DNA of 64,000 nt from Bacteroidetes bacterium UKL13-3. Its GTDB lineage: Bacteria; Bacteroidota; Bacteroidia; UKL13-3. The notes beneath the pieces are model-generated. The model saw nothing but the letters and a program-made list of their open reading frames with translations. It had not been told where the DNA came from and searched no databases. Every line of letters starts with the position of its first letter. The first letter of the stretch is position 1. The translations under genes and the position numbers were made by a program. The DNA lies in the NCBI GenBank assembly GCA_001602415.1, contig CP012155.1:1302001-1366000 (forward strand). Direction: 5' to 3'. Shown one piece after another: positions 37,190 through 46,163 of this stretch.

Positions 37190-39274
37190 ATGAATGAACT
37201 AGAAGCTGCTATACGAATGGATGAGTTGATTACAACAATCAACCATCACAATTATAATTATTACACGTTATCCAAACCTACCATTAGCGATTCAGATTTT
37301 GATTTTTTGCTCAAAGAACTCGAATCGTTAGAAAAACAATTTCCGCATTTAAGTAAACCCGATTCACCAACACAAAAAGTAGGCGGAAGCATAACCAAAG
37401 AGTTTGTTCAGGTTAAGCATAAGTACCCGATGATGAGTTTGGGTAATACGTATTCGGAAGAAGAATTGAAAGAGTTTGACGAGCGGGTGCGCAAAACCAT
37501 TGGTGACGATGTTGAGTATGTTGTTGAATTAAAATTTGATGGTTTGGCAATCAGTATTTCATACGAAAATGGTGCAATTGCTAGAGCGGTAACACGTGGT
37601 GATGGGATGATGGGCGATGATGTTACCAACAATGTTAAAACCATAAAATCGATTCCGCAACAATTGCCCGCAGGCGATTATCCGGCATCATTTGATATTC
37701 GGGGTGAGATTTTTATGCACCGCAAAACATTTGAAAAGCTTAACAACGACTATCGTGCTGAGCTGGAAGCAAAAGGATTTGATGAGGATGAAATCAAAGA
37801 AAAATTGTATAAAAATCCGCGCAACTTTGCTTCGGGAACCTTGAAAATGCAAGATTCACGTGAGGTTGCTAAACGCCCGCTCGATTGTTTTTTATATTTT
37901 ATTTATGCTGACCAGCCCGTTGCGCAGACACATTACGATAGTTTGAAAAAGGCGGCTGATTGGGGTTTTCAGGTGAGCGATCATTTTAAGTTGTGCAAAA
38001 GCATTGATGAGGTAATGGACTTTATCCATTTTTATGATAAAGAGCGTGAAAACCTGAGTTACGAAATTGATGGCGTGGTTATCAAAGTAAATCGATACGA
38101 GCAGCAGCAAGAGTTAGGTTTTACGGCTAAAAATCCGCGGTGGGCTATCTCTTATAAATACAAAGCACAGAATGCATTAACCCAACTCGAAAAAATAACG
38201 TATCAAGTAGGACGTACGGGAGCAATAACACCTGTTGCCAACCTTACTCCAGTGCAGTTGGCAGGCACAACGGTAAAACGTGCAAGCTTATATAATGCCG
38301 ATGAAATAGAGCGCTTGGATTTGCATGAAGGAGATTGGGTATATGTAGAAAAAGGAGGTGAAATTATACCGAAAGTAACCGGTGTTGAGTTAAGTAAACG
38401 ATTACCAGATGCTGTTAAGTATAGCTACGCAAATACTTGCCCGGAGTGCAGTACAACACTTGTTCGTAAAGAAGGGGAAGTTGTGCATTATTGTCCGAAC
38501 GAAACCGGATGCGCACCCCAGCTTATCGGCAGAATAGAGCATTTTATTGGTCGGAAGGCCATGAATATTGATAGTTTGGGTGGCGAAACAATTGCCGGTT
38601 TATATCAAAAAGGATTGATTCGGAATTATGCTGACTTATACTCGCTCACAGCCGATCAATTATTAGGCTTGGAGTTTGAAACCTATAATGAGAAGAAGGA
38701 TCAATGGGGAAAACGTTCCTTACAGGAAAAGTCAGTGGTTAATGTTTTGCAGGGAATTGAAGATTCTAAAAAAGTACCCTTCGAGAAAGTGCTCTTTGCA
38801 TTGGGTATTCGTATGGTGGGCGAAACTGTTGCTAAAAAATTAGCTAAACACTTTCGGTCGATGGATAAATTGATGGCAGCAAGCAAAGAGGAAATTGCAT
38901 CTATTTATGAAATAGGAGATAAGATTGCCGAAAATGTGGTACGTTTTTTCTCAGAAACCGAAAACATTCTAATCTGCAACCAACTCAAACAATACGGACT
39001 TAAACTTGAGGTTGAAGAGGAGGAAGGGGTTACGCGAACCAATTTGCTGGAGGGTAAAAGTTTTTTAGTTTCTGGTGTGTTTTCGATGAGTAGAGATGAA
39101 TTGAAAAACATGATTGAACGCAATGGTGGTCGCAATGTTGGGAGTATCAGCAAAAGTTTAAACTATTTGATAGCAGGAGATAAAATGGGTCCCGAAAAAT
39201 TGAAGAAAGCAACTGACTTAAACATACCCATAATTAGCGAAGAAGAGTTTATGAAGATGCTCGATAGAGATTAG
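37190..39274 (+). CDS. ligA: NAD-dependent DNA ligase
   Basis: 694 residues, full length. Seals nicks in replication and repair using NAD. Domain Ia (about 10-70, with HNYNYYTLSKPTISDSDFD), adenylation domain with the nucleophile Lys in ELKFDGLAIS (about residue 119) and GDGMMGDDVT, OB fold, four-Cys zinc finger (CPECS...C...GC, about 420-445), helix-hairpin-helix repeats and the C-terminal BRCT domain (about 620-690). All catalytic parts are present. Confidence 0.98.
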   Translation: MNELEAAIRMDELITTINHHNYNYYTLSKPTISDSDFDFLLKELESLEKQFPHLSKPDSPTQKVGGSITKEFVQVKHKYPMMSLGNTYSEEELKEFDERVRKTIGDDVEYVVELKFDGLAISISYENGAIARAVTRGDGMMGDDVTNNVKTIKSIPQQLPAGDYPASFDIRGEIFMHRKTFEKLNNDYRAELEAKGFDEDEIKEKLYKNPRNFASGTLKMQDSREVAKRPLDCFLYFIYADQPVAQTHYDSLKKAADWGFQVSDHFKLCKSIDEVMDFIHFYDKERENLSYEIDGVVIKVNRYEQQQELGFTAKNPRWAISYKYKAQNALTQLEKITYQVGRTGAITPVANLTPVQLAGTTVKRASLYNADEIERLDLHEGDWVYVEKGGEIIPKVTGVELSKRLPDAVKYSYANTCPECSTTLVRKEGEVVHYCPNETGCAPQLIGRIEHFIGRKAMNIDSLGGETIAGLYQKGLIRNYADLYSLTADQLLGLEFETYNEKKDQWGKRSLQEKSVVNVLQGIEDSKKVPFEKVLFALGIRMVGETVAKKLAKHFRSMDKLMAASKEEIASIYEIGDKIAENVVRFFSETENILICNQLKQYGLKLEVEEEEGVTRTNLLEGKSFLVSGVFSMSRDELKNMIERNGGRNVGSISKSLNYLIAGDKMGPEKLKKATDLNIPIISEEEFMKMLDRD

Positions 39275-39435
39275 AAGGTTGAAGTTGGAGTAAAGAGATT
39301 TGTATTGGTGATTGAGCGGAGTCGAAATCACAGATCTAGAAAGAAGCAATAACATTATAAGATTTTGCGGCAGCAATCGAACAAACTCGGCCTACATCTG
39401 AATAAATTTTTATCGGCAGTTGAAAAAAAACATAA

Positions 39436-39443
39436 TACATTTG
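39436..39443 (+). promoter_or_regulatory. -7 box (TACATTTG) ahead of the DUF6913-like gene
   Basis: Exact TAnnTTTG 73 bp before the ATG at 39517. The closest TTG is only 13 bp upstream. Confidence 0.35.
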
Positions 39444-39481
39444 AGGTTTAACAAATCATCCAAAATCCTCGAGCATCCTTC

Positions 39482-39518
39482 ATCAAGTATCAGGGATCAA
39501 GTATCGAATATCAAGTAT
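39482..39518 (+). repeat. 14-bp-period tandem array running into a start codon
   Basis: ATCAAGTAT occurs at 39482, 39496 and 39510, exactly 14 bp apart, with spacers CAGGG and CGAAT. The last copy overlaps the ATG at 39517. Confidence 0.8.
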
Positions 39519-40056
39519 GAAATTAATAGAAGACATTAAAAATTATATAGGCAGGTGGCAATTGGAGCGTGAGCTAAAGCAGAAAAAAGTGAAGCGAAAA
39601 CGTATCCCATTCAACCAAGTAAATCATATTGGAATTGTGTATGATGCCGAAAACAAAGAAAACGAAGTGTTGGTTACTCAATATGCCAACGAGATACGTG
39701 CAGAAGGGAAAAAAGTTTTTATGATGGGTTATGTGAATCAACAACAATTACCACCCACAAAAAAATTCATGCTTAATTCAGAGTTTTTTTGGAAAGAAAA
39801 ATTGAATGGAATAAATCTACCCATCAAAGGAAATATTGGACAGTTTTTGCAACTCGAATTTGATTTATTACTCAATCTATATTTCGAGCCAGTACTCCCA
39901 ATGCAGGCCATGGCAGCATATTCTCAAGCAAAATATAGAGTAGCTTCCAATATTGAAGGCGGATTGGATTATTATGACGCCATGATTGATATCGGACCCA
40001 ATAAAGACTTATCTTTGCTCATCAAACAAATAGACTTTTATTTGAGAGCAATTTGA
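39517..40056 (+). CDS. Conserved Bacteroidota protein of unknown function (DUF6913-like)
   Basis: 179 residues, soluble, no signal peptide. Basic N-terminal helix (about 10-35, KQKKVKRKR), then an alpha/beta region: HIGIVYDAENKENEV, EGKKVFMMGYV, QLEFDLLLNLYFE, ending in YDAMIDIG and a Leu-rich helix. The pattern looks like a nucleotide- or sugar-binding half-Rossmann fold, but no catalytic motif can be named. It lies between ligA and dapA on the same strand, and I would assign it to the DUF6913 group from memory. Confidence 0.6.
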   Translation: MKLIEDIKNYIGRWQLERELKQKKVKRKRIPFNQVNHIGIVYDAENKENEVLVTQYANEIRAEGKKVFMMGYVNQQQLPPTKKFMLNSEFFWKEKLNGINLPIKGNIGQFLQLEFDLLLNLYFEPVLPMQAMAAYSQAKYRVASNIEGGLDYYDAMIDIGPNKDLSLLIKQIDFYLRAI

Positions 40057-40129
40057 GGTTTACTGCAATTACATGCATTGAAAAGATATTGTAACACCAT
40101 CATCCACCTAGTATACAAAATATAAATAA

Positions 40130-40993
40130 ATGAAAGGTACAGGCGTAGCATTAGTCACTCCATTTCATGCTGATTATAGCATTGATTTTGATTCACTGGC
40201 AAAAATTATTGAACACTGCATTAGCGGGGGATTAGAGTATTTAGTGGTGTTGGGCACAACAGGAGAAGGCCCCACATTAAACAAGGATGAGAAGAAGCAA
40301 ATATTCAAATTTGTTTCGGAAAAAGTGAATGGGCGAGTGCCTTTGGTTGCCGGTATTGGCGGAAATGACACCCGCGAAGTGGATGATTCTATGCAATCAT
40401 TTGATGCTAGTGGATACAGCGCTATTTTATCGGTGAGTCCGTATTACAATAAACCAAACCAAGAAGGAATTTATTTGCACTATATGGAATTGGCAAAGGT
40501 TTCACCGTTGCCAATTATTATTTACAATGTTCCCGGACGAACAGGAGCGGGTATCAGTGCTGCAACTACGTTACGATTAGCCAAAGCATCCGATAAATTT
40601 ATTGCGGTGAAAGAAGCATCCAGAAGTCCGGAAGTGTTCATGGATATTTTAAAGGATAAGCCTGTCAACTTCTCTGTAATATCGGGTGATGACAACTTAA
40701 CCCTTCCATTTTTGGCAATGGGAATGACCGGTGTTATTTCAGTAATAGCACAAGCCTATCCGCGCATGTTTAGCGATATGGTTCGTTTGGGATTAGATGG
40801 CAAGTTTGAAGAAGCACGCATATTGCATTTCAAATTATACGAAGTGATGAAAATGATTTTTGCCGATGGCAGTCCCGGAGGAGTGAAGGTTCTGTTGAAT
40901 CAATTAGGACTGTGCCAAAATGTGGTAAGATTACCTTTGTCTCCCGTAAATAAGGACGTGGAAGCAAAGTTGCGTGGTTTTATCCTATCGTAG
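40130..40993 (+). CDS. dapA: 4-hydroxy-tetrahydrodipicolinate synthase
   Basis: 287 residues. Condenses pyruvate and aspartate semialdehyde in the lysine/diaminopimelate pathway. Visible: GTTGEGPTL (about residue 43), the Tyr of SPYYNKPNQEG, the RTG of PGRTGAG, and the Schiff-base Lys in IAVKEASRS (about 162). Family length. It is followed by a strong terminator. Lysine-inhibition residues were not checked. Confidence 0.96.
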   Translation: MKGTGVALVTPFHADYSIDFDSLAKIIEHCISGGLEYLVVLGTTGEGPTLNKDEKKQIFKFVSEKVNGRVPLVAGIGGNDTREVDDSMQSFDASGYSAILSVSPYYNKPNQEGIYLHYMELAKVSPLPIIIYNVPGRTGAGISAATTLRLAKASDKFIAVKEASRSPEVFMDILKDKPVNFSVISGDDNLTLPFLAMGMTGVISVIAQAYPRMFSDMVRLGLDGKFEEARILHFKLYEVMKMIFADGSPGGVKVLLNQLGLCQNVVRLPLSPVNKDVEAKLRGFILS

Positions 40994-41016
40994 GAACCAT
41001 TGGTTCATCTCACCCT

Positions 41017-41057
41017 AAAAATTGGATGCATTTATACCGCCATCCAATTTTTTTGTT
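41017..41057 (+). terminator. Intrinsic terminator after dapA
   Basis: 12-bp perfect stem (41017-41028 with 41041-41052, core ATTGGATG/CATCCAAT), 12-nt loop, then a T tract. Confidence 0.85.
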
Positions 41058-41153
41058 TTGATAATCAACCAAACGCATAATTTTTAAGGAAATGTTTTCG
41101 TAATACTACAGTTAAGTTGCTAACTTAACCATCGAAACAAAATAGACATAGCC

Positions 41154-42308
41154 TTGGAATTTCCCGGAAGCATCAAATCAAAACTACCTAAAACAGGCAC
41201 CACTATTTTTAGTGTGATGACTGCGCTTGCCAACGAACATAACGCAATTAACATGGCGCAAGGATTTCCTGATTTTTCATGTTCAGAAAAATTGGTATCG
41301 TTGGTTAATACCTATATGCAAAAAGGTTTAAATCAATATGCTCCAATGCCAGGTATTATGCCGCTTCGTGAACGTATTGCCGAAAAAACGGAAGCATTGT
41401 ACTCGGCCGTTTATAATCCCGAAACCGAAATAACCATTACCCCAGGAGGAACACATGCATTGTATGCAGCCATTAGTGCCGTTGTGCGCGAAGGTGATGA
41501 AGTAATTGTATTGGAACCCTGTTATGATTCTTACGTTCCGGCAATTGAGCTCAATGGTGGTCGCCCAGTTTTTTTCGAACTCAAGTTCCCCGATTATAAA
41601 GTTGATTGGAATGAATTAAAACGATTGGTGAGTTATAAAACCAAAATGATTATCATCAATACTCCGCACAATCCTTCGGGTACCATTCTCTCAGCACAGG
41701 ATATGCTTAAGCTGCAGAAGATTGTTGATAAAACAGAAATTGTGATTTTAAGTGATGAAGTATACGAGCATATTATTTTTGATTGTATTGAACACCAGAG
41801 TGTAGCCCGTTATCCAAAGCTTGCCGAGCGTAGTATCATTGTATCGTCTTTTGGAAAAACATACCACACCACAGGTTGGAAAATGGGTTATGTTTTGGCT
41901 CCTGCTAACCTAATGGTGGAGTTTCGCAAAGTGCATCAATTTATGGCATTTAGCACAAATACACCCATACAATATGCCCTTGCCGATTTTATGGAAGATA
42001 AAGATGCTTACTTACAATTGGGTGCTTTTTACCAAGAGAAACGTGATTATTTTCAACAACTTATCAAAGGATCTAAATTTAAAATATTGCCTTGTGTAGG
42101 TTCGTATTTTCAGTCGTTAGGGTACTCAAAAATCACCCAAGAAAACGATTCGGAGTATGCGAAACGCTTAACCAAAGAGTACAAAATTGCCAGTATTCCA
42201 ACCTCTTCTTTCTATCACAAAAAGGTAGATAACCACGTGTTGCGTTTTTGTTTTGCAAAGTCGAATGAAACCTTGGAAAAAGCCGCTGAGAAAATTTGTA
42301 AGATATGA
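41154..42308 (+). CDS. Methionine aminotransferase (YbdL/KAT III type)
   Basis: 384 residues, fold-type I PLP aminotransferase. Starts at TTG 41154 (MEFPGSIKSKLP), which matches the family N-terminus. The segment MAQGFPDFSC, the PGGTHALYAA cofactor region, NTPHNPSGT and the Schiff-base Lys in SSFGKTYHTTGWKMGYVLAP are all present. This branch covers E. coli YbdL and mammalian glutamine transaminase K, which transfer amino groups from Met/Gln to 2-oxo acids such as the methionine-salvage product. It overlaps the following amidase gene by 4 bp (ATGA). Confidence 0.9.
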   Translation: MEFPGSIKSKLPKTGTTIFSVMTALANEHNAINMAQGFPDFSCSEKLVSLVNTYMQKGLNQYAPMPGIMPLRERIAEKTEALYSAVYNPETEITITPGGTHALYAAISAVVREGDEVIVLEPCYDSYVPAIELNGGRPVFFELKFPDYKVDWNELKRLVSYKTKMIIINTPHNPSGTILSAQDMLKLQKIVDKTEIVILSDEVYEHIIFDCIEHQSVARYPKLAERSIIVSSFGKTYHTTGWKMGYVLAPANLMVEFRKVHQFMAFSTNTPIQYALADFMEDKDAYLQLGAFYQEKRDYFQQLIKGSKFKILPCVGSYFQSLGYSKITQENDSEYAKRLTKEYKIASIPTSSFYHKKVDNHVLRFCFAKSNETLEKAAEKICKI

Positions 42309-43081
42309 ACAATCTCACGTTAACACTTATTCAAACGCCATTGTATTGGGAAGATGCCAAGCAAAATAGGGCAATGTTTAGTGCCTATTTTTCTAAGATA
42401 AACCAACCAACGGATGCCATTATTCTGCCTGAAATGTTTTCAACTGGATTTAGCATGAACACTTCATTGGCTGAAACCATGCAAGGTGAAACAATTAGCT
42501 GGATGAAAGCTGAAGCGTATCGGTTGCAAACACCCATTGCAGGAAGTGTTATGATTAACGATGGTGATTCTGTTGTGAATCGTTTTGTGTGGATGAATGC
42601 TGATGGCACACATCAACATTACGACAAACGACATTTATTTCGCATGGGTGATGAGCACACGCATTTTTCGGCAGGGAATGAACAGGTTACTATTGATTAC
42701 AAGGGCTGGAAACTAAAGTTGTTGGTTTGTTATGATTTACGTTTTCCGGTTTGGATTCGCAGAACACCTCAACACGATTACGATGCATTAGTGATTGTAG
42801 CCAATTGGCCTCAACGCAGGGAACACCATTGGCGAATCTTATTGCAAGCTCGTGCCATCGAAAATCAATGTTATGTGGTTGCAGTAAATAGGGTTGGTGC
42901 CGATGGAAACAATACCGAACACAGCGGCCATAGTGGTTTAATATCGCCAAAAGGCGAATGGGAATGCGAATGGATACACGAATTATGTATTGAAAACGTT
43001 ACGCTCAATAGGCAAACGTTAACCGATTGGCGCACGAGTTTCCCTGCCTGGCAAGATGCTGATGCTTTTACCTTAAGTTAA
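42305..43081 (+). CDS. Omega-amidase-like nitrilase (YafV/Nit2 type)
   Basis: 258 residues, carbon-nitrogen hydrolase fold. Catalytic triad visible: Glu in ILPEMFSTGF (about residue 40), Lys in YDKRHLF (about 107), Cys in LLVCYDLRFPVW (about 141). Omega-amidases hydrolyse 2-oxoglutaramate or 2-oxosuccinamate to the 2-oxo acid and ammonia. Its ATG overlaps the stop of the aminotransferase gene, which makes a glutamine transaminase-omega-amidase couple the natural reading. Confidence 0.9.
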   Translation: MNNLTLTLIQTPLYWEDAKQNRAMFSAYFSKINQPTDAIILPEMFSTGFSMNTSLAETMQGETISWMKAEAYRLQTPIAGSVMINDGDSVVNRFVWMNADGTHQHYDKRHLFRMGDEHTHFSAGNEQVTIDYKGWKLKLLVCYDLRFPVWIRRTPQHDYDALVIVANWPQRREHHWRILLQARAIENQCYVVAVNRVGADGNNTEHSGHSGLISPKGEWECEWIHELCIENVTLNRQTLTDWRTSFPAWQDADAFTLS

Positions 43082-43110
43082 TTTTAAGATTTTTTTGCAA
43101 CTTTACCATT

Positions 43111-43118
43111 TAAGTTTG
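43111..43118 (+). promoter_or_regulatory. -7 box (TAAGTTTG) upstream of the heptamer array and DUF1573 gene
   Basis: Exact TAnnTTTG; the heptamer array (43127-43172) would lie in the transcribed leader, not in the promoter spacer. Confidence 0.4.
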
Positions 43119-43126
43119 CATCCGCT

Positions 43127-43172
43127 TTAATAGTTAATAGTTAATAGTTAATAGTTAATAGTTAATAGTTAA
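43127..43172 (+). repeat. Perfect TTAATAG heptamer array (6 copies plus TTAA)
   Basis: Six exact tandem copies of TTAATAG from 43127 to 43168, then TTAA. It lies 20 bp before the ATG at 43192 of a DUF1573 gene. Perfect copies suggest recent expansion and possible length variation between cells. Confidence 0.95.
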
Positions 43173-43191
43173 AGCGATAATTAATGAAGAT

Positions 43192-44310
43192 ATGATGAGA
43201 AATATAATAAGTACGTTCTTGGTGTTGGGTGTTTTTAGTTTTGGAGCAACAGCTCAATTTGGGAAAACCAAAACTGGAGGTTCCATTCAGTTTGCAGAAG
43301 ACAAATTCAATTTTGGGGAGGTAAAAGAAGAAGGAGGAAGTGTATCGCACACCTTTGCATTTAAAAATGTGGGTAAAGGACCTCTGCGTATTGTGAATGT
43401 GCTAACTTCATGCGGTTGCACTACTTCTGATTGGACACAAACAGCTGTTAACCTAGGAGAGTCAGGATACATCAAAGCCACATTCGATCCCAAAAATAGA
43501 CCAGGACGTTTTTCTCGTACATTAACCATTATAACCAACGGAACCCCGGAAAGCTCAGTTATAACACTTGACGGTTATGTTGGGTCTGCCAATCGTGAGA
43601 TGCTTAGAATGTTTCCGCATGAGTTTGGGAACATGCGTTTTTCGGCCAAAGAATTTGATTTAACAATTAAAGAAGACAAGCTGGATTCTGTGTGGTTGGG
43701 AGTGTACAATCCAACAAACAAAAATATGTTGATTCGAACAGTTATTTCACCCTATCCTATGAGGGTTGAAACACAAGATATATTGTTAGGACCTGAGTCT
43801 GGCGAAAATATTTTGATGTTGTACAATGGAGCTTTAGCCAAACAACTCGGGCCAAGAAAAGATACAGTGCATTTTGTTACAAGTGATGATACGCTGCCCA
43901 ATAAATTTGTGGTACTCAAGGTAAATATTGTTCAAAATTTTGATAAGCTAACCTCCGAACAAAAGGCAAATGCTCCAGTAATTGAGGTTCTGAAAAAACA
44001 AGCGAATGTGGGAGAGTTATATCTTGGCGAAGTGGGATCCTATTCATTTGAAGTAACCAACAAAGGCAAATCGGATTTGGTGATTCGGAGGTTAATGGGC
44101 GCTGATGCCTCGATTACAGCCAAAGCTTCGAGTATGGTTATTAAAAAAGGAGCTAAAGCCAAAGTAACAGTTTCGTTAAACACAAAAGGAACACATGGTA
44201 TGGTTGATAAAACGTTAACCATTATTTCCAACGATCCTGCCAATGCCAATACCGTTCTCAAAGTATCTGCAAAAGTTGTCATACCGGGAATTGAACCTAT
44301 TGGCAATTAG
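43192..44310 (+). CDS. Secreted DUF1573 protein with two ASH/Ig-like domains
   Basis: 372 residues. Signal peptide MMRNIISTFLVLGVFSFGATAQ. Domain 1 (about 33-125) holds the DUF1573 hallmark FGEVKEEGGSVSHTFAFKNVGKGPLRI with CGCT; domain 2 (about 260-370) repeats GEVGSYSFEVTNKGKSDLVIRRL with Ig-like strands. These domains are structural or binding modules in Bacteroidota envelopes; no enzyme motif is visible. The leader contains the TTAATAG array, so expression may vary with repeat number. Confidence 0.85.
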   Translation: MMRNIISTFLVLGVFSFGATAQFGKTKTGGSIQFAEDKFNFGEVKEEGGSVSHTFAFKNVGKGPLRIVNVLTSCGCTTSDWTQTAVNLGESGYIKATFDPKNRPGRFSRTLTIITNGTPESSVITLDGYVGSANREMLRMFPHEFGNMRFSAKEFDLTIKEDKLDSVWLGVYNPTNKNMLIRTVISPYPMRVETQDILLGPESGENILMLYNGALAKQLGPRKDTVHFVTSDDTLPNKFVVLKVNIVQNFDKLTSEQKANAPVIEVLKKQANVGELYLGEVGSYSFEVTNKGKSDLVIRRLMGADASITAKASSMVIKKGAKAKVTVSLNTKGTHGMVDKTLTIISNDPANANTVLKVSAKVVIPGIEPIGN

Positions 44311-44384
44311 TACTTGATTTTAATATGAACTCTTTTTTATTTTCGCGGCTAGCATAAACTGTAATTGTTTAATCACTTTTTGTT

Positions 44385-45836
44385 ATGAAGAAACTATGGA
44401 TAATTGGCGCTTTCGCCTTCACTAGTGGTATTTTAGGAGCCTTCACATTTCATCTGTTGTTACCCAAACGAGTAGTATTCCAACAAGCTGTTTCGGATAT
44501 TCCGAAAACGGATAACGAGGTAAATGAAGTGAACTACAAAAACGCTCTTGCCAATACCGAGGATTTTGTAAAAGCATCTCAAATTGCTACTCCTTGTGTG
44601 GTATTTATTAAAACCATTAGTCAGCAACAACAAATGAGCTCGGATCCGTTTTTTGATTTTTGGTCGAATATGGATTTTTTTGGAAGAAGAGGTCCGGTAA
44701 CAAGTTCTGGTTCGGGTGTTATTATCAGCAAAGATGGGTATATCGTAACCAATTTACATGTGGTAAAAGATGCCGATCAAATTGAGGTTATTACCAACAA
44801 TAATAAACATTCATACAAGGCAAAACTTATTGGAAGTGATGCGTCAACCGATTTGGCGTTGATTAAAATTGAAGGTTCAAACATGCAAAACATCGTATTC
44901 GGAAATTCCGATAATGTAAAAATAGGAGAGTGGGTGCTTGCTGTTGGCAATCCGTTTAATCTTACCTCAACCGTTACTGCCGGAATTGTGAGTGCTAAAG
45001 GCCGAAATATAAATATTGTAAACAGCCGTTTTCCAATCGAATCCTTTATTCAAACAGACGCAGCCATTAACCCCGGAAACAGCGGAGGTGCGCTCGTAAA
45101 TACAGATGGAGAGCTGGTGGGAATTAACACGGCAATTGCATCCAACACGGGTTCATACAACGGGTATGGTTTTGCTATTCCGGTGAATATTGTTCAAAAA
45201 ATTGTGAAGGACTTAATTGAGTTTAATGAAGTTCAGAGAGGATTTACCGGTTTAGATGTAAAAGATATTGACGCAACATTAGCCAATAAATTAAACATCA
45301 ATGATAATCTTGGAGTATACGTTGTTTCGGTATTAGCCGAAGGACCTAGCGATGCTGCAGGCGTAAAAGCGGGTGATTTAATCATTAAAGTAAACGAAAA
45401 ACCGATTGACAGCAAGGCTATTTTTGATGAGCAAATCAGTTACACCCGTCCGGGCGATAAAGTGAAATTAACCTTGTTGCGTTCGGGTAAGGAAACAGAG
45501 TTATATATCAAATTAATTAACCGCGAGGGTAATACAGCCATTATGCGCAAAAATACCATAACCAGCGTTTCCTTGGGTGCCGATTTTCAGCCGGTGTCAA
45601 AAGTGGAATCCGAAAGGTACGGTATCAAATCGGGAATTAAAGTGAGCAATATCAGAGGTGGAAAGTTCCGCCAAATGAATATCCCTGAGGATTTTATCAT
45701 TACCTCTTTCAATAAAAAAGAATATACCAGTGCGGAGGAGTTTATTAAAGACTTTGAGAAAACACGCGGACAATTATTAATAGAAGGTCTGTATTCGAAT
45801 GGTAGCCGAGGTTTTTATTCGTTTTATACCTATTAA
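44385..45836 (+). CDS. HtrA/DegP-family periplasmic serine protease
   Basis: 483 residues. N-terminal membrane anchor (about residues 3-27), trypsin-like domain with the triad His in VTNLHVVKDAD (about 122), Asp in STDLALIKI (about 152) and Ser in NPGNSGGALVN (about 233), then a PDZ domain (about 280-385, NDNLGVYVVSVLAEGPSDAAGV) and a second, more diverged PDZ-like region to the C-terminus. It degrades misfolded envelope proteins. The anchor rather than a cleavable signal resembles DegS/DegP of Bacteroidota. Confidence 0.93.
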   Translation: MKKLWIIGAFAFTSGILGAFTFHLLLPKRVVFQQAVSDIPKTDNEVNEVNYKNALANTEDFVKASQIATPCVVFIKTISQQQQMSSDPFFDFWSNMDFFGRRGPVTSSGSGVIISKDGYIVTNLHVVKDADQIEVITNNNKHSYKAKLIGSDASTDLALIKIEGSNMQNIVFGNSDNVKIGEWVLAVGNPFNLTSTVTAGIVSAKGRNINIVNSRFPIESFIQTDAAINPGNSGGALVNTDGELVGINTAIASNTGSYNGYGFAIPVNIVQKIVKDLIEFNEVQRGFTGLDVKDIDATLANKLNINDNLGVYVVSVLAEGPSDAAGVKAGDLIIKVNEKPIDSKAIFDEQISYTRPGDKVKLTLLRSGKETELYIKLINREGNTAIMRKNTITSVSLGADFQPVSKVESERYGIKSGIKVSNIRGGKFRQMNIPEDFIITSFNKKEYTSAEEFIKDFEKTRGQLLIEGLYSNGSRGFYSFYTY

Positions 45837-45842
45837 CTCTAC

Positions 45843-45876
45843 CTTACAACGTAGGGTTTAAACCCTACGTTGTAAG
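45843..45876. repeat. Perfect 34-bp palindrome with GGGTTTAAACCC core
   Basis: 17-bp arms with no loop (left arm CTTACAACGTAGGGTTT), starting 7 bp after the HtrA stop. It shares the central 12 bp with 32606-32637. Followed by only a short A run, so it may act as a transcript-end hairpin but has no T tract. Confidence 0.8.
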
Positions 45877-46114
45877 AAAAACGTTCAACATTCATTTTTG
45901 CGTAGGAATGCAATTTTTACATAAAGTTCAAAACACACACACTAGGATTTCAATGATTATCACTTTCGTTTTTTTATACAATTGGTAATGTTTGCGTAAA
46001 AATATTGAGTGTTAGTACCCTGATTTCTGCTGTTGTTGCTCAAGTCCGTTCTGGCTTAAATATTTTTAAGCAGCACAATGTTATTTATGATATGAATCTT
46101 ACGAATAGATAGTG

Positions 46115-46146
46115 TTTGTATTCTTTTTAAATAACCTTTAATCTTG
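46115..46146 (+). promoter_or_regulatory. Promoter of the small protein-nth operon
   Basis: TTTG at 46115-46118, 20 bp, then TAATCTTG at 46139-46146 (one mismatch to TAnnTTTG). The spacing is canonical and the ATG at 46164 is 17 bp further. Confidence 0.5.
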
Positions 46147-46163
46147 CAGGGCAATTAGCAAAA

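Larger units (their letters stand above)
45837..46163. other. 327-bp intergenic region after the HtrA gene
   Basis: It holds the 34-bp palindrome at 45843-45876 and a -33/-7 promoter candidate at 46115-46146. Between them I see only AT-rich sequence with stop codons in all frames. Confidence 0.6.

Noticed and set aside
39310-39329. GATTGAGCGGAGTCGAAATC, a sequence I associate with dispersed Bacteroidota repeats
   Set aside because: Only one copy is visible in this window, so repetition cannot be shown from the sequence given.
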